64,000 nucleotides of DNA, from NCBI GenBank assembly GCA_029204225.1, contig CM055103.1, positions 40,460,599-40,524,598 on the forward strand, given 5' to 3'. This stretch comes from Diphasiastrum complanatum. Taxonomy: Eukaryota; Streptophyta; Lycopodiopsida; Lycopodiales; Lycopodiaceae. Shown here piece by piece: positions 49,031 to 62,015 of the stretch. The notes beneath the pieces are model-generated. The model searched no databases and had not been told where the DNA came from. It saw nothing but the letters and a program-made list of their open reading frames with translations. Every line of letters begins with the position of its first letter. Positions within the stretch are counted from its first letter, which is position 1. Position numbers and translations under genes: made by a program.

Positions 49031-50340
49031 AATCCCTTCTTTAGAGTTGCCAAAGTATAATGGAGTTACAAATCTAGTCAGATTTCTTAAAATCTTTATT
49101 GAATCTTGTGAAGTCTATGGTGAAGTGAACCCAAAAGATAAACTTAAACTTTGTCCTATATCCTTGACTGGTGCTGCGCAAGATTGGTTTTATAATAAGA
49201 CTTGAAAAAATGATCTAATTGGAAAGTAGTTAAAGCTGGACTAATTACGAGGTTTAAACCTATGAAGTTCTTGCAAGATCATTTCCTATTATTAAGTAAA
49301 ATCAAAATGGGAAAAAAAGAGATGGTGCATGATTACATTAAATTTTTCAAGCATCTTCGATCGGAATGTGAACCTGATCTTTTAAATGATGAGACTCTGA
49401 TTATGTGATTTTTGGCTGGATTGCCAAAACTTGTCAGACGTGAGCTCAAATGTCGTGAATAGTACTTGCCATTGTAGCAGGCAATGGATGAAGCTATACA
49501 CGAAGAAGACAAAGATTCAGATGATGAGCTGCATGTTGGAATGTTTCCTTACACTGCATGACTGCATCAACTAATATCAATGCGATAGCCGAATTGATGA
49601 TGGACGAGTTTGAAAAACTTGGCCAGAAGCAGCAGTTGTAGTTGAATAAGATGCAAGCACAGTTTGACGCGAAGCTGAAAACCTTGGAAGAACATCATAC
49701 AAAGATTAAAAAAGGTATTGAGAAGATGTTCAAAGTTTTTCATTGTCATTTGTGCAACTCAAATGGACACGAAACTACTTTTTGTTTGTTTAATTCTCGG
49801 ATTATTCAACAAAAATATCATAAGTATGGTTTTCACGAAGGACCAAAGTGGAAAGCACCAGATGGTGAGGTGCATGGCCTTGGCTTCCTAGAACCGTTAG
49901 ATTCTCACTAAGACAACAAGCATTTCATGCAAACATAATGGAGCCAGAAGCTTCATCGAGCCAAGACCAGTGGAATTATGCTTTAGAGCAAGAGACTGGA
50001 CCTCCAGAGCAATACGCAATCTATGTTGCTACGCAACAACAACAATCTAGACAATGGGCTAGAGTTCCTTTTGGTTGCTTTGGATGTGAAAAAAATCATC
50101 GAATTGCAGAATTTCCAAAGAAGAGCAAATTCACTCCTTTCTAGCGTGAATGCGAATATGGGCATTGCTACAAAGACTGTCCAGCTAGACCAAAGCCGCC
50201 AACTGTAAATGCTCCATTGAATATGATTACGATCAACTCAAGATCAGCAGTTCGTGTTGGAATTCGATGCTCAGCCCCAAATCCATTCAATAATGAGCAT
50301 CCTAAAAAACCAGAAACAGAAGGCTCAAATTTCTGAGCAG
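49031..50340 (+). pseudogene. gypsy-type gag remnant with zinc knuckles
   Basis: Around 49060-49200 the frames give YNGVTNLVRFLKIFIESCE and KLKLCPISLTGAAQDWFYN, typical of retrotransposon gag. A coiled region (MNKMQAQFDAKLKTLEEHH, 49642-49700) precedes CHLCNSNGHETTFC (about 49742-49785), a CX2CX4HX4C knuckle. A second degraded knuckle follows (CFGCEKNHRIAEFP). Many stops occur. No protease or pol was seen. Confidence 0.65.
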
Positions 50341-50560
50341 AGGATTGAAAAAATTCAAGATCAAATTTTCTAGAATTATTTGATACTGGATCGACTCAAA
50401 GAATTCTATTTTTTTGAGTCATTGTACATTTTTCGATACTTGTAAATTTCGATACGGTCAGTCTAAAATCCAATCCAATGACTTCGCGTTGACAGTCCGC
50501 CTACTTTGTACATGCATTAACTATAATGAGACGGTTGTAATCATTGCAACAAAAGGTAGT

Positions 50561-50856
50561 TGTAGATATTTTGTAGGATATCAATCCTAGAATCTTCATC
50601 AAAAAACTTCTTTTGATTATTCGAGTTTCTATAACCAGAGTTATCACTCTCAACGACTGTAAGCTGAAGTTATCCCTTCAAGCATTGTACTCACTGTTTA
50701 ATATTAATCAGAATGCAAATTTTTAGTCTCACTAATGCATCGTTTCATTGTGCATTTGTCTAAATCATTCAATTTGACTATTTTGTTATTGTTTGTCGCG
50801 TTTCCAATCCTACACGCACCCCGAGCTTCTCCTGACTAACCTCTTGATTTCTAACA
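50561..50856 (+). repeat. putative 5' LTR of copia D (296 bp)
   Basis: The right end CTAACA is set by the primer site that follows. The left end TGTAGATATT is the best TG start at a suitable distance and is less certain. Confidence 0.55.
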
Positions 50857-50874
50857 TGGTATCAGAGCGGACAG
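50857..50874 (+). other. primer-binding site of copia D
   Basis: TGGTATCAGAGCGGACAG, complementary in its first part to initiator tRNA-Met. Confidence 0.85.
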
Positions 50875-50893
50875 TTTACTAATTAACATTTCA

Positions 50894-52171
50894 TTGCAGA
50901 TTATCAAGTCTTGTTTCTATCAAGACGTATTTCTAGCAAGGCACATCCAACTGTATCTCGAAATCATTGTTTCTACCAATGATCCCGCTCAACCAGCCAA
51001 GGAACTGTGGGACATCGTTGATGGCACAGAAGTTAAACCTGAAGGTGATGCAGCCACTATCACCAAATGGAGACTGAAAGATGGCAAGGCTTTTGCCATG
51101 ATCACTCTCAACATGAAGGACAATCAAATCAGTCACATAAGAGCTGTTCAGACTACTAAGCATGCATGGGACATCTTAGCAACACTCTACAATATCAGGG
51201 ACGTCTCCTCCAAACTCCATTTGAGGAAGAAATTTTTCACCTTGAGAATGTCTGAAGCAACAAGTGTTTCAAGCCATATCAACACCTTTCAAAATCTTAT
51301 GGAGCAGATGATTGCAACTGGCTCAGTCATTGACGATTTCAAGAGAAGAAGTGACAATCTCTACAAACTCAGCCACTGTTATTCTTCCAATAGTCAAGCT
51401 CTTCACACCTCAACTTTTGAATTATCTAATATGCTTTGGCATTTCAGATTAGGCCCTTTGAACTTCAATAGTATTCAACAAATGTCGAATCAAAAACTAG
51501 TACAAGATATGTCTTCTATCAGGAATCCAACTTCTCCATGTGAAAGCTGTATAATCAGCAAGCATGCTAGAAGTCCTTTCATTTCTGACTCGGTTCATAC
51601 TTCCAAAGGCTTGCTAGATCTTGTACATATTGACATCTGTGGCCCGATGTAGACTGCTTCCAAAGGGGGAGCTCTATACCTCCTAACCTTCATTGATGAC
51701 TTCTCTCGAAGGACTGCAACCTATTTTCTGAAGAACAAATCAGAGGCATTCAAGTTCTTCACATAGTTCAAGGCGTCTGTTGAATATCAGACCCATAGGA
51801 AGATCAAAGCTCTATGCGCAGATGGAGGGGAAGAATTTATCTCCACCGAATTTAAGGAGTTATACAAGGCCAACGAAGTACATCAACAATTCACAACGAG
51901 CTACTCACCTCAGTCCAATGGTATAGCTGAATCAAAGAATCAGACAGTCATTGAAGTGCCAAGAGCATGCTAACCCATGTCTCTCTTCTGAAGAAATTTT
52001 GGGCATAAGTTGTTTCAACAGCTGCCTATCTACAAAATCAATCCATCACCAAAGCCTTGAATGGCAAGACACCTTATGAGGTGTGGACATGATCGAAACC
52101 ATCATTCAAGAATATCAGAGTGTTTGGTTGCGTTGCTTATGCTCAAATCCCTAAAGATCTCAAGAAGAAGT
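50894..52171 (+). pseudogene. copia D gag and integrase, internally deleted
   Basis: Gag (WDILATLYNIRDVSSKLHLR and SSHINTFQNLMEQM) runs to about 51350. It then joins directly to the GAG-pre-integrase block (LWHFRLGPLNFNSIQQM), so the zinc knuckle and protease are missing. Integrase follows with HIDICGPM, CADGGEEFISTEF and SPQSNGIAESKNQ, interrupted by stops at 51650, 51765 and 51973. The frame reads VFGCVAYAQIPKDLKKKL and is cut by the family A LTR at 52172. A further RT piece of the same element appears at 56143-56379. Confidence 0.82.
52167..52171. other. target-site duplication GAAGT, left
   Basis: Equal to 52863-52867 on the other side of the LTR. Confidence 0.8.
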
Positions 52172-52862
52172 TGTGAAAAATTGCCTACATTGGCAAATCT
52201 AGCCATGTAGAATATTGTACATTTTGTCAATATTGTTTGTTGGTTACTTGAATGGCCAAAGTGCCACTTGTACATACACACCTAAAGTAGGTTACCACGA
52301 GTCAAGAGGAGTGGTTGTATCTATTTGGTAGTGATTCCTACTTTGTAGGATCTAGACCATGATTTATGATGAGATTTGTACCTACCATGCACCTACCAAG
52401 CATGACTCTTGGATCTAGGCTAGGGTTTTCACATTAGGGCAAGAAAGTGGAGTCTACTTCCTTATTACATGCTGGATTTTCACCTAACTTTGCAAAGGAA
52501 GTGTGTTTTACTATGTATTTCCATTCTCCATAGTGAGAAGATAGAAACTTTTTGGAGCCTCAAGGAGAAACTCGAGTTTCCTCTCATTGTATGGTGATTA
52601 CTCTATTTTTCCAATGAAACCCAGCTTTGGCACTTTGTAAACACTATCTACGGGCCATACTACAGCCTTATTTCCACATGTGTGGAGTTGGATTAGACTA
52701 TTTGATCAATGCTTTGATTGTCTCTACTTGTTTCCTATCAAGCTGCTAAACTAGATCTTGTTTTCTGATGACTAGTTTCTGATAGATTGTTTAACAAGCA
52801 TACAATCACCTTGTGGATCATTCAAAGATCCATTTATGGTCCTTAGTACTGTACTTTTCACA
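52172..52862 (+). repeat. family A LTR, flanked on both sides by GAAGT (solo-LTR-like)
   Basis: 691 bp, TGTGAAAAAT...TTTTCACA. The five bases on each side are identical, and the target gene copia D resumes for about 11 bp after it (TTGGATGCCAAG continues KKKLDAK). A normal primer site is absent here. Confidence 0.88.
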
Positions 52863-52867
52863 GAAGT
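52863..52867. other. target-site duplication GAAGT, right
   Basis: Partner of 52167-52171. Confidence 0.8.
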
Positions 52868-52878
52868 TGGATGCCAAG

Positions 52879-55800
52879 TACAAGGCCATTGATCTGTGTT
52901 TGAATCTAATCCAGTTTTAGCAGGTTTTGGTGCAAAAAGCTAGTATTGGAAGGGCGAGCTGGTATCCAGGTTTTGGTGAGGGGATTTGATCCCAAACTAT
53001 TTCAGAATCAAAATCCGTACTGTTCACACGTGTGGGCATCTCTGAACCAGCATTTAATAACCCATATTCATTGGATCATAGAAAATTCATATGGTGTCAG
53101 TTTGATGTAATTTTTGGTGCAAATCCTAGGATAAGCTACCAAGATCACTTGCCATTGATTAGTTTTGAATTTGTTTCATGAAAACTAATTAATCTAGGCT
53201 GATTTCAGACCTTCTTAAAGTGGAAACCAGGTCTTGAAAGTACATCAAAGTGAATGAGAGAGATAGAGTCAGTTTTTGTCCAAGAATAGCCAAGATTGGC
53301 AAGATTTGCTTGAGTGTAGTTTTCATCTCATCTTATCTTCATTCCAGCTTGTGAGGGAGTGATAGAACTGTGATTACAAATCCATCTGTTGGATTAGAAG
53401 TCAACATTTGAGTGAAACACTGCAAGTTAGAAACCTTTGTGAGTTTCAGGTCCAAACAAATCTATATCTTGTGTGTAGAATCTTGCTAGTAAGATGGGAT
53501 CAGTGGGAGCCTACCTTCTAGAAGCTAGTGAGAGGTTAAATTCTACCCATTATGCTATTTGGAAAGTGAGGATGGAGTCACTAATGGTGCTCCAGGATCT
53601 TTATGAGTTTCTAATAGATGATGAAGATAAACCTCTAGGTGCACAGGAATTAGTGAGATACAAGAAGAGGTCTAGGCTTGCACTTTACTGTATTAAGATG
53701 AATGTAAGCAATGATCTTTTAAGGGAAGTATCATCATGTAAGAGTGCTAAAGAGGCTTGAGAATCTTTAAAATCTATCTATGAGTCTAGTAACACTTCGA
53801 GGGTTCTCATGCTTAGGAATCAGATTCTACAAAGCATGAAGAGGAGTGATGAGAATGCACAAGATTATGTGCTAAGAATCAAGTCTCTTAATAGGGAGTT
53901 AGCTTCCATTGGAGAGAAGATTCAAGATAGTGAGCTTGTTCAGATTGTCCTAAATGGTCTAGGGAGTGGCTTTACAAATTTGGTCCAAAGCTTTGCAATC
54001 CAAGACACTTTGCCTACTATAGAAAAGCTACACAGTGTATTAGTAGCTGAAGAGTGTAGGATGTTGCATACCAATGCAAGAATGAATGCTATTTCTCTGC
54101 AGGATGGTGATGAGAAAGCTAATTTCTCATTCAAAAGCAAGAAGAAGACGAATGGCAAGAAGAAGCACTTCAAGGAGACCAAGGAGGAGGATGAGGCTTC
54201 AAGCTCAAAGGGCAAGTTCAAAGACAAGTCCAAGTACAAATGTTTTTTCTGTGGAAAGAAAGGACATTTTGCATCAGAATGTCTCAAGAAGAAGAAGGCA
54301 CAAGAGAGCAAACAAAGCAACATTGCACATTACGAGGAAGAGGAGGATGAAGAGTCATCCTTGATGGTTTCCAACAAACCACCATCATCCAAGAGCAACA
54401 CCAATGATTCTTGGTGGATTGATAGTGGGGCAAGTTCCCACATGACATATCAAAAGGACATATTCTCCACCTTACTTTCTTACAATGACTCAAATAGATC
54501 AATCTATACTGCAAGTAGTCAAGAATGTAAGATAAGTGGAATAGGAACAATTCCCTTGTATGTGGGATCATCCAAAAGGATGAATCTAGATAATGTTCCT
54601 TATGTTCCTAAGTTAACCAAGAATTTGCTTAGTGTTGGCCAGTTAATGGATAATGGCCTAGATGTACAATTTAAGCATGGAGTTTGTTCCATCCTTAGAA
54701 ATGATGAATGTATAGCCAAAGGCTTTAAGCAAGGTAGATTATTTAGGCTTGATGCTAATATTGTAGTGGAGAGTGTTAACTTGGCAAAGGTGGAGCTACA
54801 AAGGTGGAACTGTGGCACAAAAGGTTGGGCCACCCCAACTACAAAGCCATGGAATCTATGGCTACAAAGGAGCTTGCAGTTGGACTCCCCAAGCATTTGT
54901 CAAAGTGTGGGAAGAGATGTGAAGCATGCAGCCTCTCAAAGGCTCACAAGCTACCCTTCTCAAGATCTACATCAAGATCAAACTCTCCTCTTGAACTCAT
55001 CCATTCGGATGTTCATAGTTTTTCACATGAGTCTAATGGTGGTGCCAAGTACTATATAATCTTCATTGATGAAATGGTGGTGCCAAGTACTATATAATCT
55101 TCATTGATGACTATTCTAGATTTTGTTGGATGTACCTCTTGTCTAGCAAATCAATGGTGTTTGATTTTTTGGTAAAGTTCAAGACTTTGGTAGAAAATCA
55201 ACTTAGTACCAAGATTAAGGTATTAAGGAGTGATAATGGAGGTGAATATATATCCAATAAGTTGATTGACTTTTGTATTTCTAATGGCATAAAGAGGGAG
55301 TTGTCATGTCCATACACCCCTCAACAAAATGGAGTGAGTGAGAGAAGAAATAGATCTCTTTGTGAGTGTGCTAAGCCCTTAAGGCTAGATGCTTCTCTAT
55401 CCAAACCATTTTGGGTGAAGCAATAACTTGGGCTAACTATTTGTGCAATAGATTGCCAAACCAAGCCATTGGAGGAATCACACCATTTGAAGCTCTATTT
55501 GGAGAGAAGCCCAATCTCAAAGATCTCAAAGTTTTTGGATCCACTTGCTATGTACACCAATCCTTGGATAAGAGAAGGAAGGATGATGCAACATCCATCA
55601 AAGGCATCTTTGTGGGATATGGTGAGAATAGCAAAGGTTATAGAGTCTTCAATCCCATCACTAGCAAGGTGATAGTGAGTAGGGATGTTATTTTTGATGA
55701 AGGACATGCTTGTGATTTGGATGATAATGCTACTAATCATCTTGATGCCAAGGATCATGCTAGGATGGAGGAGGAGCTTCCAAGTGAAGAAGAACTTGAG

Positions 55801-56142
55801 GATCCACCTCAAGATGCAAGAACTCCAAGAACTCCAAGAAGATCTACAAGGGCAAGATCCGAGCCATTGAGGCTCACCTATGATGGTCAAGGTGATCAAA
55901 GGGAAGGCTCATCATCTTTCACATCTTACACCTTTCTTACTTCAGTGTTAGATGAGCCAACATGCTATGAAGATGCTTGTAAGTCTAAAAGTTGGATGGA
56001 TGCTATGCAAGTAGAGTATGATGCTCTTATTGAGAATCATACTTGGCATCTTGTGGATCTTCCTCAAGGGAAGAAACCTCTTGATTGCAAGTGGGTGTTT
56101 AGATTGAAGTATAATCAAGATGGATCAATAAGCAAGCATAAA
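52879..56142 (+). mobile_element. copia family A copy A2, internal part only
   Basis: It starts at the leader, 18 bp inside the normal element (after the lost primer site), and ends in RT at KHKA. Both junctions with copia D carry short shared words (GCCAAG at 52873-52878, AAAGC at 56140-56144). There is no 3' LTR. Confidence 0.82.
53494..56142 (+). pseudogene. copia A2 gag-pol polyprotein, broken
   Basis: ATG at 53494 (MGSVGAYLLEASERLNS). Gag is interrupted by TGA at 53758-53760 in place of Trp. The zinc knuckle CFFCGKKGHFASEC (about 54242-54284) is intact, as is DSGASSHM (about 54421). A missing T near 54796 shifts the frame before LWHKRLGH. A 38-bp tandem duplication (55035-55110) breaks the integrase after FID. 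A missing G near 55410 (FWVKQ for FWGEA) makes a third shift. The integrase core residues RSDNGGEY and NGVSERRNRS are present. RT runs from ENHTWHLVDLPQGKK to KHKA. Confidence 0.85.
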
Positions 56143-56379
56143 GCCTACTACTTCGTGCAGGAACCAAATACAGTTATCTGGTTTCAGAAAATAAATGCAT
56201 ACCTTATTGAGAATGGTTTTATTCCAAACTCAACAGACTCGAATGTCTACTTCAAGTCTGTATCGAATTTTTTCATCATCATCACTCTTTATGTGGATAA
56301 TACACTATTCTTCAGTAACGATTTGAATCTGATGAAGGAAATAAAATGCGCTCTAGCCAAGAAAATTATGGAGATATAA
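56143..56379 (+). pseudogene. copia D RT fragment fused in frame to A2
   Basis: QKINAYLIENGFIPNSTDSN and FFIIITLYVDNTLFFSNDL belong to a copia RT palm unlike family A or B. The catalytic box reads YVDN where YVDD is required. The frame is continuous with A2, giving a chimeric 322-residue open reading (55411-56379). Confidence 0.75.
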
Positions 56380-56460
56380 ATTTTTCTATATTTCGTTAAG
56401 TATTTAGCAAGTTACAAAATTTTGAAGTTGGCAATAAAATTCTGTAAACTTGTCATAAAC
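56370..56460. repeat. direct repeat flanking an LTR-like block, left
   Basis: ggagatata, agcaagtta and tgtaaacttgtcat recur at 57294-57386. Confidence 0.7.
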
Positions 56461-56548
56461 AAAAAAAATTCTAATTTATTTTATGTCCTGTTTGATCTCC
56501 TTTTCTACGACTTTATGTTTTTCTTAATTTTATTTTAGTAGACAAGAT

Positions 56549-57266
56549 TGTAGGGTGTGTAGATATAGTCGATGAGCAGCCCTTCCGCCTGTCAAAGAGG
56601 GTTAGATCACTGGATAGTTACCTAACTATGTCACGATGCTAGTTTTAGATGTTTCCTACTCTTTTTCTTAATACTGCCACCCTTTAACACTACCCTTCCC
56701 TACACTAACCACACACATATCATGATTTAGAGTGAAGGAGGAAGAGAAGAAGAGAAGAGGGAGGGAGAAACAGAGAAGTGAGATGGAGGTTAGCTCAAAT
56801 GCTCAATGTCATTGCTTATGGAAAAACCTTAACTAGCACAAAGCAAAAACATGGAAACTAGAAATAACAAGCAAAATATAACAAGAGCATAAGCAAGAGT
56901 GATTAGCAAATGAGTATGCTTGAGCTCTCAAATTAGTAGTCTCCTCCTCTCTATCAAGCATGAAAATATGATACAAATGGTGTCTTTTTATGAATGGGGA
57001 AGGCCCTTGCCCCTTTTTCCTATTGGCTATTCCAAGGAAGGTGGGATTGAAATCCACACTCTTCATCAAAAGCACAAACTACTCAATGGTGGAGAGAGAA
57101 ACACACTTCACCTACCACCAATTGACTTTGACTAATTAATCAAACTTAGAAACTTAAGTTTTAAGCTTAACTCTGGCCTTCTACTATTATTTTTAATTAC
57201 ATGGCCCAATATTTCTACTAGCTTGATTTTTTATTTATTTACAACATGTTAGGAATACCCCCAACA
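56549..57266 (+). repeat. LTR-like block, 718 bp, related to 25246-26127
   Basis: It shares gatagttacctaactatg, gagatggaggttagctcaaa and the end AATACCCCCAACA with the LTR at 25246-26127; the first part differs. Flanks AAGAT and AGGAT may be an imperfect target duplication. No internal domain is attached, so it is probably a solo LTR. Confidence 0.65.
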
Positions 57267-57293
57267 AGGATTGTAGAGCATTGAAAGGCCTTT

Positions 57294-57386
57294 TTGGAGA
57301 TATAATTTTTTTTACATTTTCGTAAGCAGTGAGCAAGTTATAAATTTTTTAAGTTGTCAAAAAACAATTTTGTAAACTTGTCATTA
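57294..57386. repeat. direct repeat flanking an LTR-like block, right
   Basis: Partner of 56370-56460. Confidence 0.7.
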
Positions 57387-57446
57387 ACCAGAATTCATAA
57401 TAGCCAAGTGAGAGAGACAACCCATTAAATATCTTTAAAAAAAAAA

Positions 57447-58339
<893 letters not shown>

Positions 58340-58802
58340 AGTACAGTACTAAGGACCATAAATGGATCTTTGAATGATCCACAAGGTTGATTGTGTGTTT
58401 GTTAAACAATCTATCAGATACTAGTCATCAGAAAACAAGATCTAGTTTAGCAGCTTGATAGAAAACAAGTAAAGACAATCAGAGCATTGATCAAAAAATA
58501 TAATTTAACTCCACACACGTGAAAATAAGGCTATAGTACGGCCTGTAGACAGTGTTTAGAATGTGCCAAAGCTGGGTTTCATTGGAATCAAAAGCAAACA
58601 CCATACAATAAGAGGAAACTCGAGTTTCTCCTTGAGGTTCCAAAAAGTTTCTATTTCCTCACTATGGAGAATGAGAATACATAGTAAAAGACACTTCCTT
58701 TGCCAAGTTAGGTGAAAATCCAGCATGTAATAAGGAAGTAGACTCAACTTTCTTGCCCTAATGTGAAAACCCTAGCCTAGATCCAAGAGTCATGCTTGGT
58801 AG
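58340..58802 (-). repeat. partial 3' LTR of A3
   Basis: Aligns with A1 LTR positions from GTACAGTACTAAGG to CATGCTTGGTAG. The outer 8 bp and the other end are missing; the inner end abuts the integrase C-terminal region. Confidence 0.85.
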
Positions 58803-61203
58803 AAATGTGTAAGATGTAAAAGATAATGAGCCTTCCCTTTGATCACCTTGACCATCATAGGTGAGCCTCAATGGCTCAAACCTTGCCCTTGTAGATCTTC
58901 TTGGAGTTCTTGGAGTTCTTGCATCTTGAGGTGGATCCTCAAGTTCTTCTTCACTTGGAAGCTCCTCCTCCATCCTAGCATGATCCTTGGCATCAATATG
59001 ATTAGTAGCATTATCATCCAAATCACAAGCATGTCCTTCATCAGAAATAACATCCCTACTCACTATCACCTTGCTAGTGATGGTATTGAAGACTCTATAA
59101 CCTTTGCTATTCTCACCATATCCCACAAAGATGCCTTTGATGGATGTTGCATCATACTTCCTTCTCTTATCCAAGGATTGGTGTACATAGCAAGTGGATC
59201 TAGGAACTTTGAGATCCTTGAGATTGGGCTTCTCTCCAAATAGAGCCTCAAATGGTGTGATTCCTCCAATGGCTTGGTTTGGCAATCTATTGCACAAATA
59301 ATTAGCACAAGTAATTGCTTCACCCCAAAATGGTTTGGATAGAGAAGCATCTAGCCTTAAGGCCTTAGCACACTCACAAAGAGATCTATTTCTTCTCTCA
59401 CTCACTCCATTTTGTTGAGGGGTGTATGGACATGACAACTCCCTCTTTATGCCATTAGAACTACAAAAGTCAATCAACTTATTGGAGATATATTCACTCC
59501 ATTATCACTCCTTAATACCTTAATCTTGGTACTAAGTTGATTTTCTACCAAAGTCTTGAACTTTACAAAAGAATCAAACACCATAGATCTGCTAGACAAG
59601 AGGTACATCCAAAAATATCTAGAATAGTCATCAATGAAGATTACATTATAGTTGGCACCACCATTAGACTCATGTGAAAAGCTATGAACATCCGAATGGA
59701 TGAGTTCAAGAGGAGAGCTTGATCTTGATGTAGATCTTGAAAAGGGTAGTTTGTGAGCCTTTGAGAGGCTACATGCTTCACATATCTTCCCACACTTTGA
59801 CAAATGCTTGGGGAGTCCAACTGCAAGCTCCTTTGCAACCATAGATTCCATGGCTTTGAAGTTGGGGTGGCCCAACCTTTTGTGACACAGTTCTACCTTT
59901 GGTAACTCCACCTTTGCCAAGTTAACACTCTCCACAACAACATTAGCATCAAGCTTAAACAATATACCTTGCTTAAAGCCTTTGGCTATACATTCATCAT
60001 TTTAAAGGATGGAACAAACTCCATGCTTAAATTGTACATCAAGGCCATTATCCATTAGCTGGCCAACACTAAGCAAATTCTTGGTTAACTTAGGAACATA
60101 AAGAACATTATCAAGATTCATCCTTTTGGATGATCCGACATACAATGGAATGGTTCATATTTCACTTATCTTACATTCTTGACTACTTGCAGTATAGATT
60201 GATCTATGTAAATCATTGTAAGAAAGTAAAGTGGAGAAAATGTCCTTTTGATATGTGGGAACTAGCCCCACTATCAATCCACCAAGAATTATTGGTGTTG
60301 CTCTTGGATGATGGTGGTTTGTTGGAAACCATCAAGGATGACTCTTCATCCTCCTCCTCCTCCTGATGTGCAATGTTGCTTTGTTTTCATCTCTTGTGTC
60401 TTCTTTTTCTTGAGACATTCTGATGCAAAATGTCATTTCTTTCCACAGAAAAAACATTTGTATTTGGACTTGTCTTTGATCTTGCCCTTTGAGCTTGAAG
60501 CCTCATCCTCCTCCTTGGTCTCCTTGAAGTGCTTCTTCTTGCCATTGGTCTTCTTCTTGTCTTTGAATGAGAAATTAGCTTTCTCATCACCATCCTGCAG
60601 AGAAATAGCATTCATTCTTGCATTGGTTTGTATCATCCTACACTCTTCAGCCACTAATACACTGTGAAGCTTTTCTATAGTGGGCAAAGTGTCTTGGATT
60701 GCAAAGCTTTGGACCAAATTTGTAAAGTCACTCCCTAGACCATTGAGAACAATCTGAACAAGATCACTATCTTGAATCTTCTCTCCAATGGAGGCTAACT
60801 CCCTAATGAGAGACTTGCTTTTGAGCACATAAACTTGTGCACTCTCATGACTTCTCTTCATGTTTTGCAGAATCTAATTCCTAAGCATGAGAACCCTTGA
60901 AGTGTTACTAGACTCATAGATTGATCTTAGAGATTCCCAAGCCTCTTTAGCACTGGTGCAAGCTGATAATTCTCTCAATAAATCATTGCTTACATTCATC
61001 TTCACACAGTGAAGTGCGGGCCTAGATCTTCTTTTGTATGTAGCTAACTCCTGTGCACCTAGAGGTTCATTTTCATCATCAATAAAAAACTCATAGAGAT
61101 CCTGGAGCACCATGAGTGACTCCATCCTCACTTTTCAAATAGCGTAATTGATAGAATTTAACCTATCACTAGCTTCTAGAAGGTATGCACCAGCAGATCC
61201 CAT
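58803..61203 (-). pseudogene. copia A3 gag-pol polyprotein, broken
   Basis: ATG at 61201-61203 (MGSAGAYLLEASDRLNS). It shares with A1 the TGA after YAI (about 61134). The zinc knuckle is split by TGA (CFFCGKK then HFASEC, about 60450). Protease DSGAS, the LCHKRLGHPN block (59870-59890, W replaced by C), and integrase HSDVH and LRSDNG follow. The frame shifts near 59490 at NGVNISPIS. A second open piece 58758-59477 holds NGVSERRNRS and the integrase C-terminus. Everything from RT onward is deleted. Confidence 0.85.
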
Positions 61204-61808
61204 CCTACTAGTAAGATTCTACACACAAGATATAGATTTCTTTGAACCTGAAACTCACAAAGGTTTCAAACTTGCAGTGTTTCACTCAAATGTTGACTTC
61301 TAACCCAACAGATGGACGTGTAATCACAGTTCTATCACTCTCTCACAAAGTTGGAATGAAGATAAGATGAAGTGAAAACTACTCTCAAGCAAATCTTGCC
61401 AATCTTGGCTATGTTTGGACAATAACTGACTCTATCTCTCTCTTTCACTTTGTACTTTCAAGACCTGGTTTCCACTTTAAGAAGGTCTGAAGTCAGCCTA
61501 GATTAATTAGTTCTCATGAAACAAATTCGAAACTAATTAATGGCAAGTGATCTTGGTAGCTTATCCTAGTATTTGCATTAAAAATTACATCAAATTGATA
61601 CCAGATGAAATTATAGTGATCCAATGAATATGGGATTTTAAATGTTGGTTCAGAGATGCCCACACATGTGAACAGTACGTATTTTGATCCTGAAAAAGTT
61701 TGGGATCAAATCCCCTCACCTAAACCTGGATACCAGCTCGCCCTTCCAATACTAGCTTTTTGCACCAAAACCTGCTAAAACTGGATTAGTTTCAAACATT
61801 GATCAATA
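61204..61808 (-). other. copia A3 untranslated leader
   Basis: Aligns with 2567-3180 and 52879-53493. Non-coding. Confidence 0.7.
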
Positions 61809-61826
61809 GCCTTGTAGCTGATACCA
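61809..61826 (-). other. primer-binding site of A3, damaged
   Basis: The minus strand reads TGGTATCAGCTACAAGGC: the first ten bases are intact, but the GAGCCAAG part is shortened. Confidence 0.7.
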
Positions 61827-62015
61827 TGTTAAAAGTATAGTACTAAGGACCATAAATGGATCTTTGAATGATCCACAAGGTTGATTGTCGTGGTAACCTA
61901 CTTTAGGTGTGAATGTACAAGTGGCACTTTGGCCATTCAAGTAACTTACAACAATATTGACAAAATGTACAATATTCTACATGGCTAGATTTGCCAATGT
62001 AGGCAATTTTTCACA
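61827..62015 (-). repeat. 5' LTR of A3 with large internal deletion (189 bp)
   Basis: Both ends match the family A LTR, but about 460-500 bp are missing between ttgattgt and cgtggtaacc. Confidence 0.85.

Larger units (their letters stand above)
58340..62015 (-). mobile_element. copia family A copy A3, deleted derivative
   Basis: Minus strand, from a shortened 5' LTR (61827-62015) through primer site, leader, gag, protease and integrase. It then passes directly into a partial 3' LTR (58340-58802). RT and RNase H are missing. Together with A2 it forms an inverted pair with arms of about 3 kb. Confidence 0.87.
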
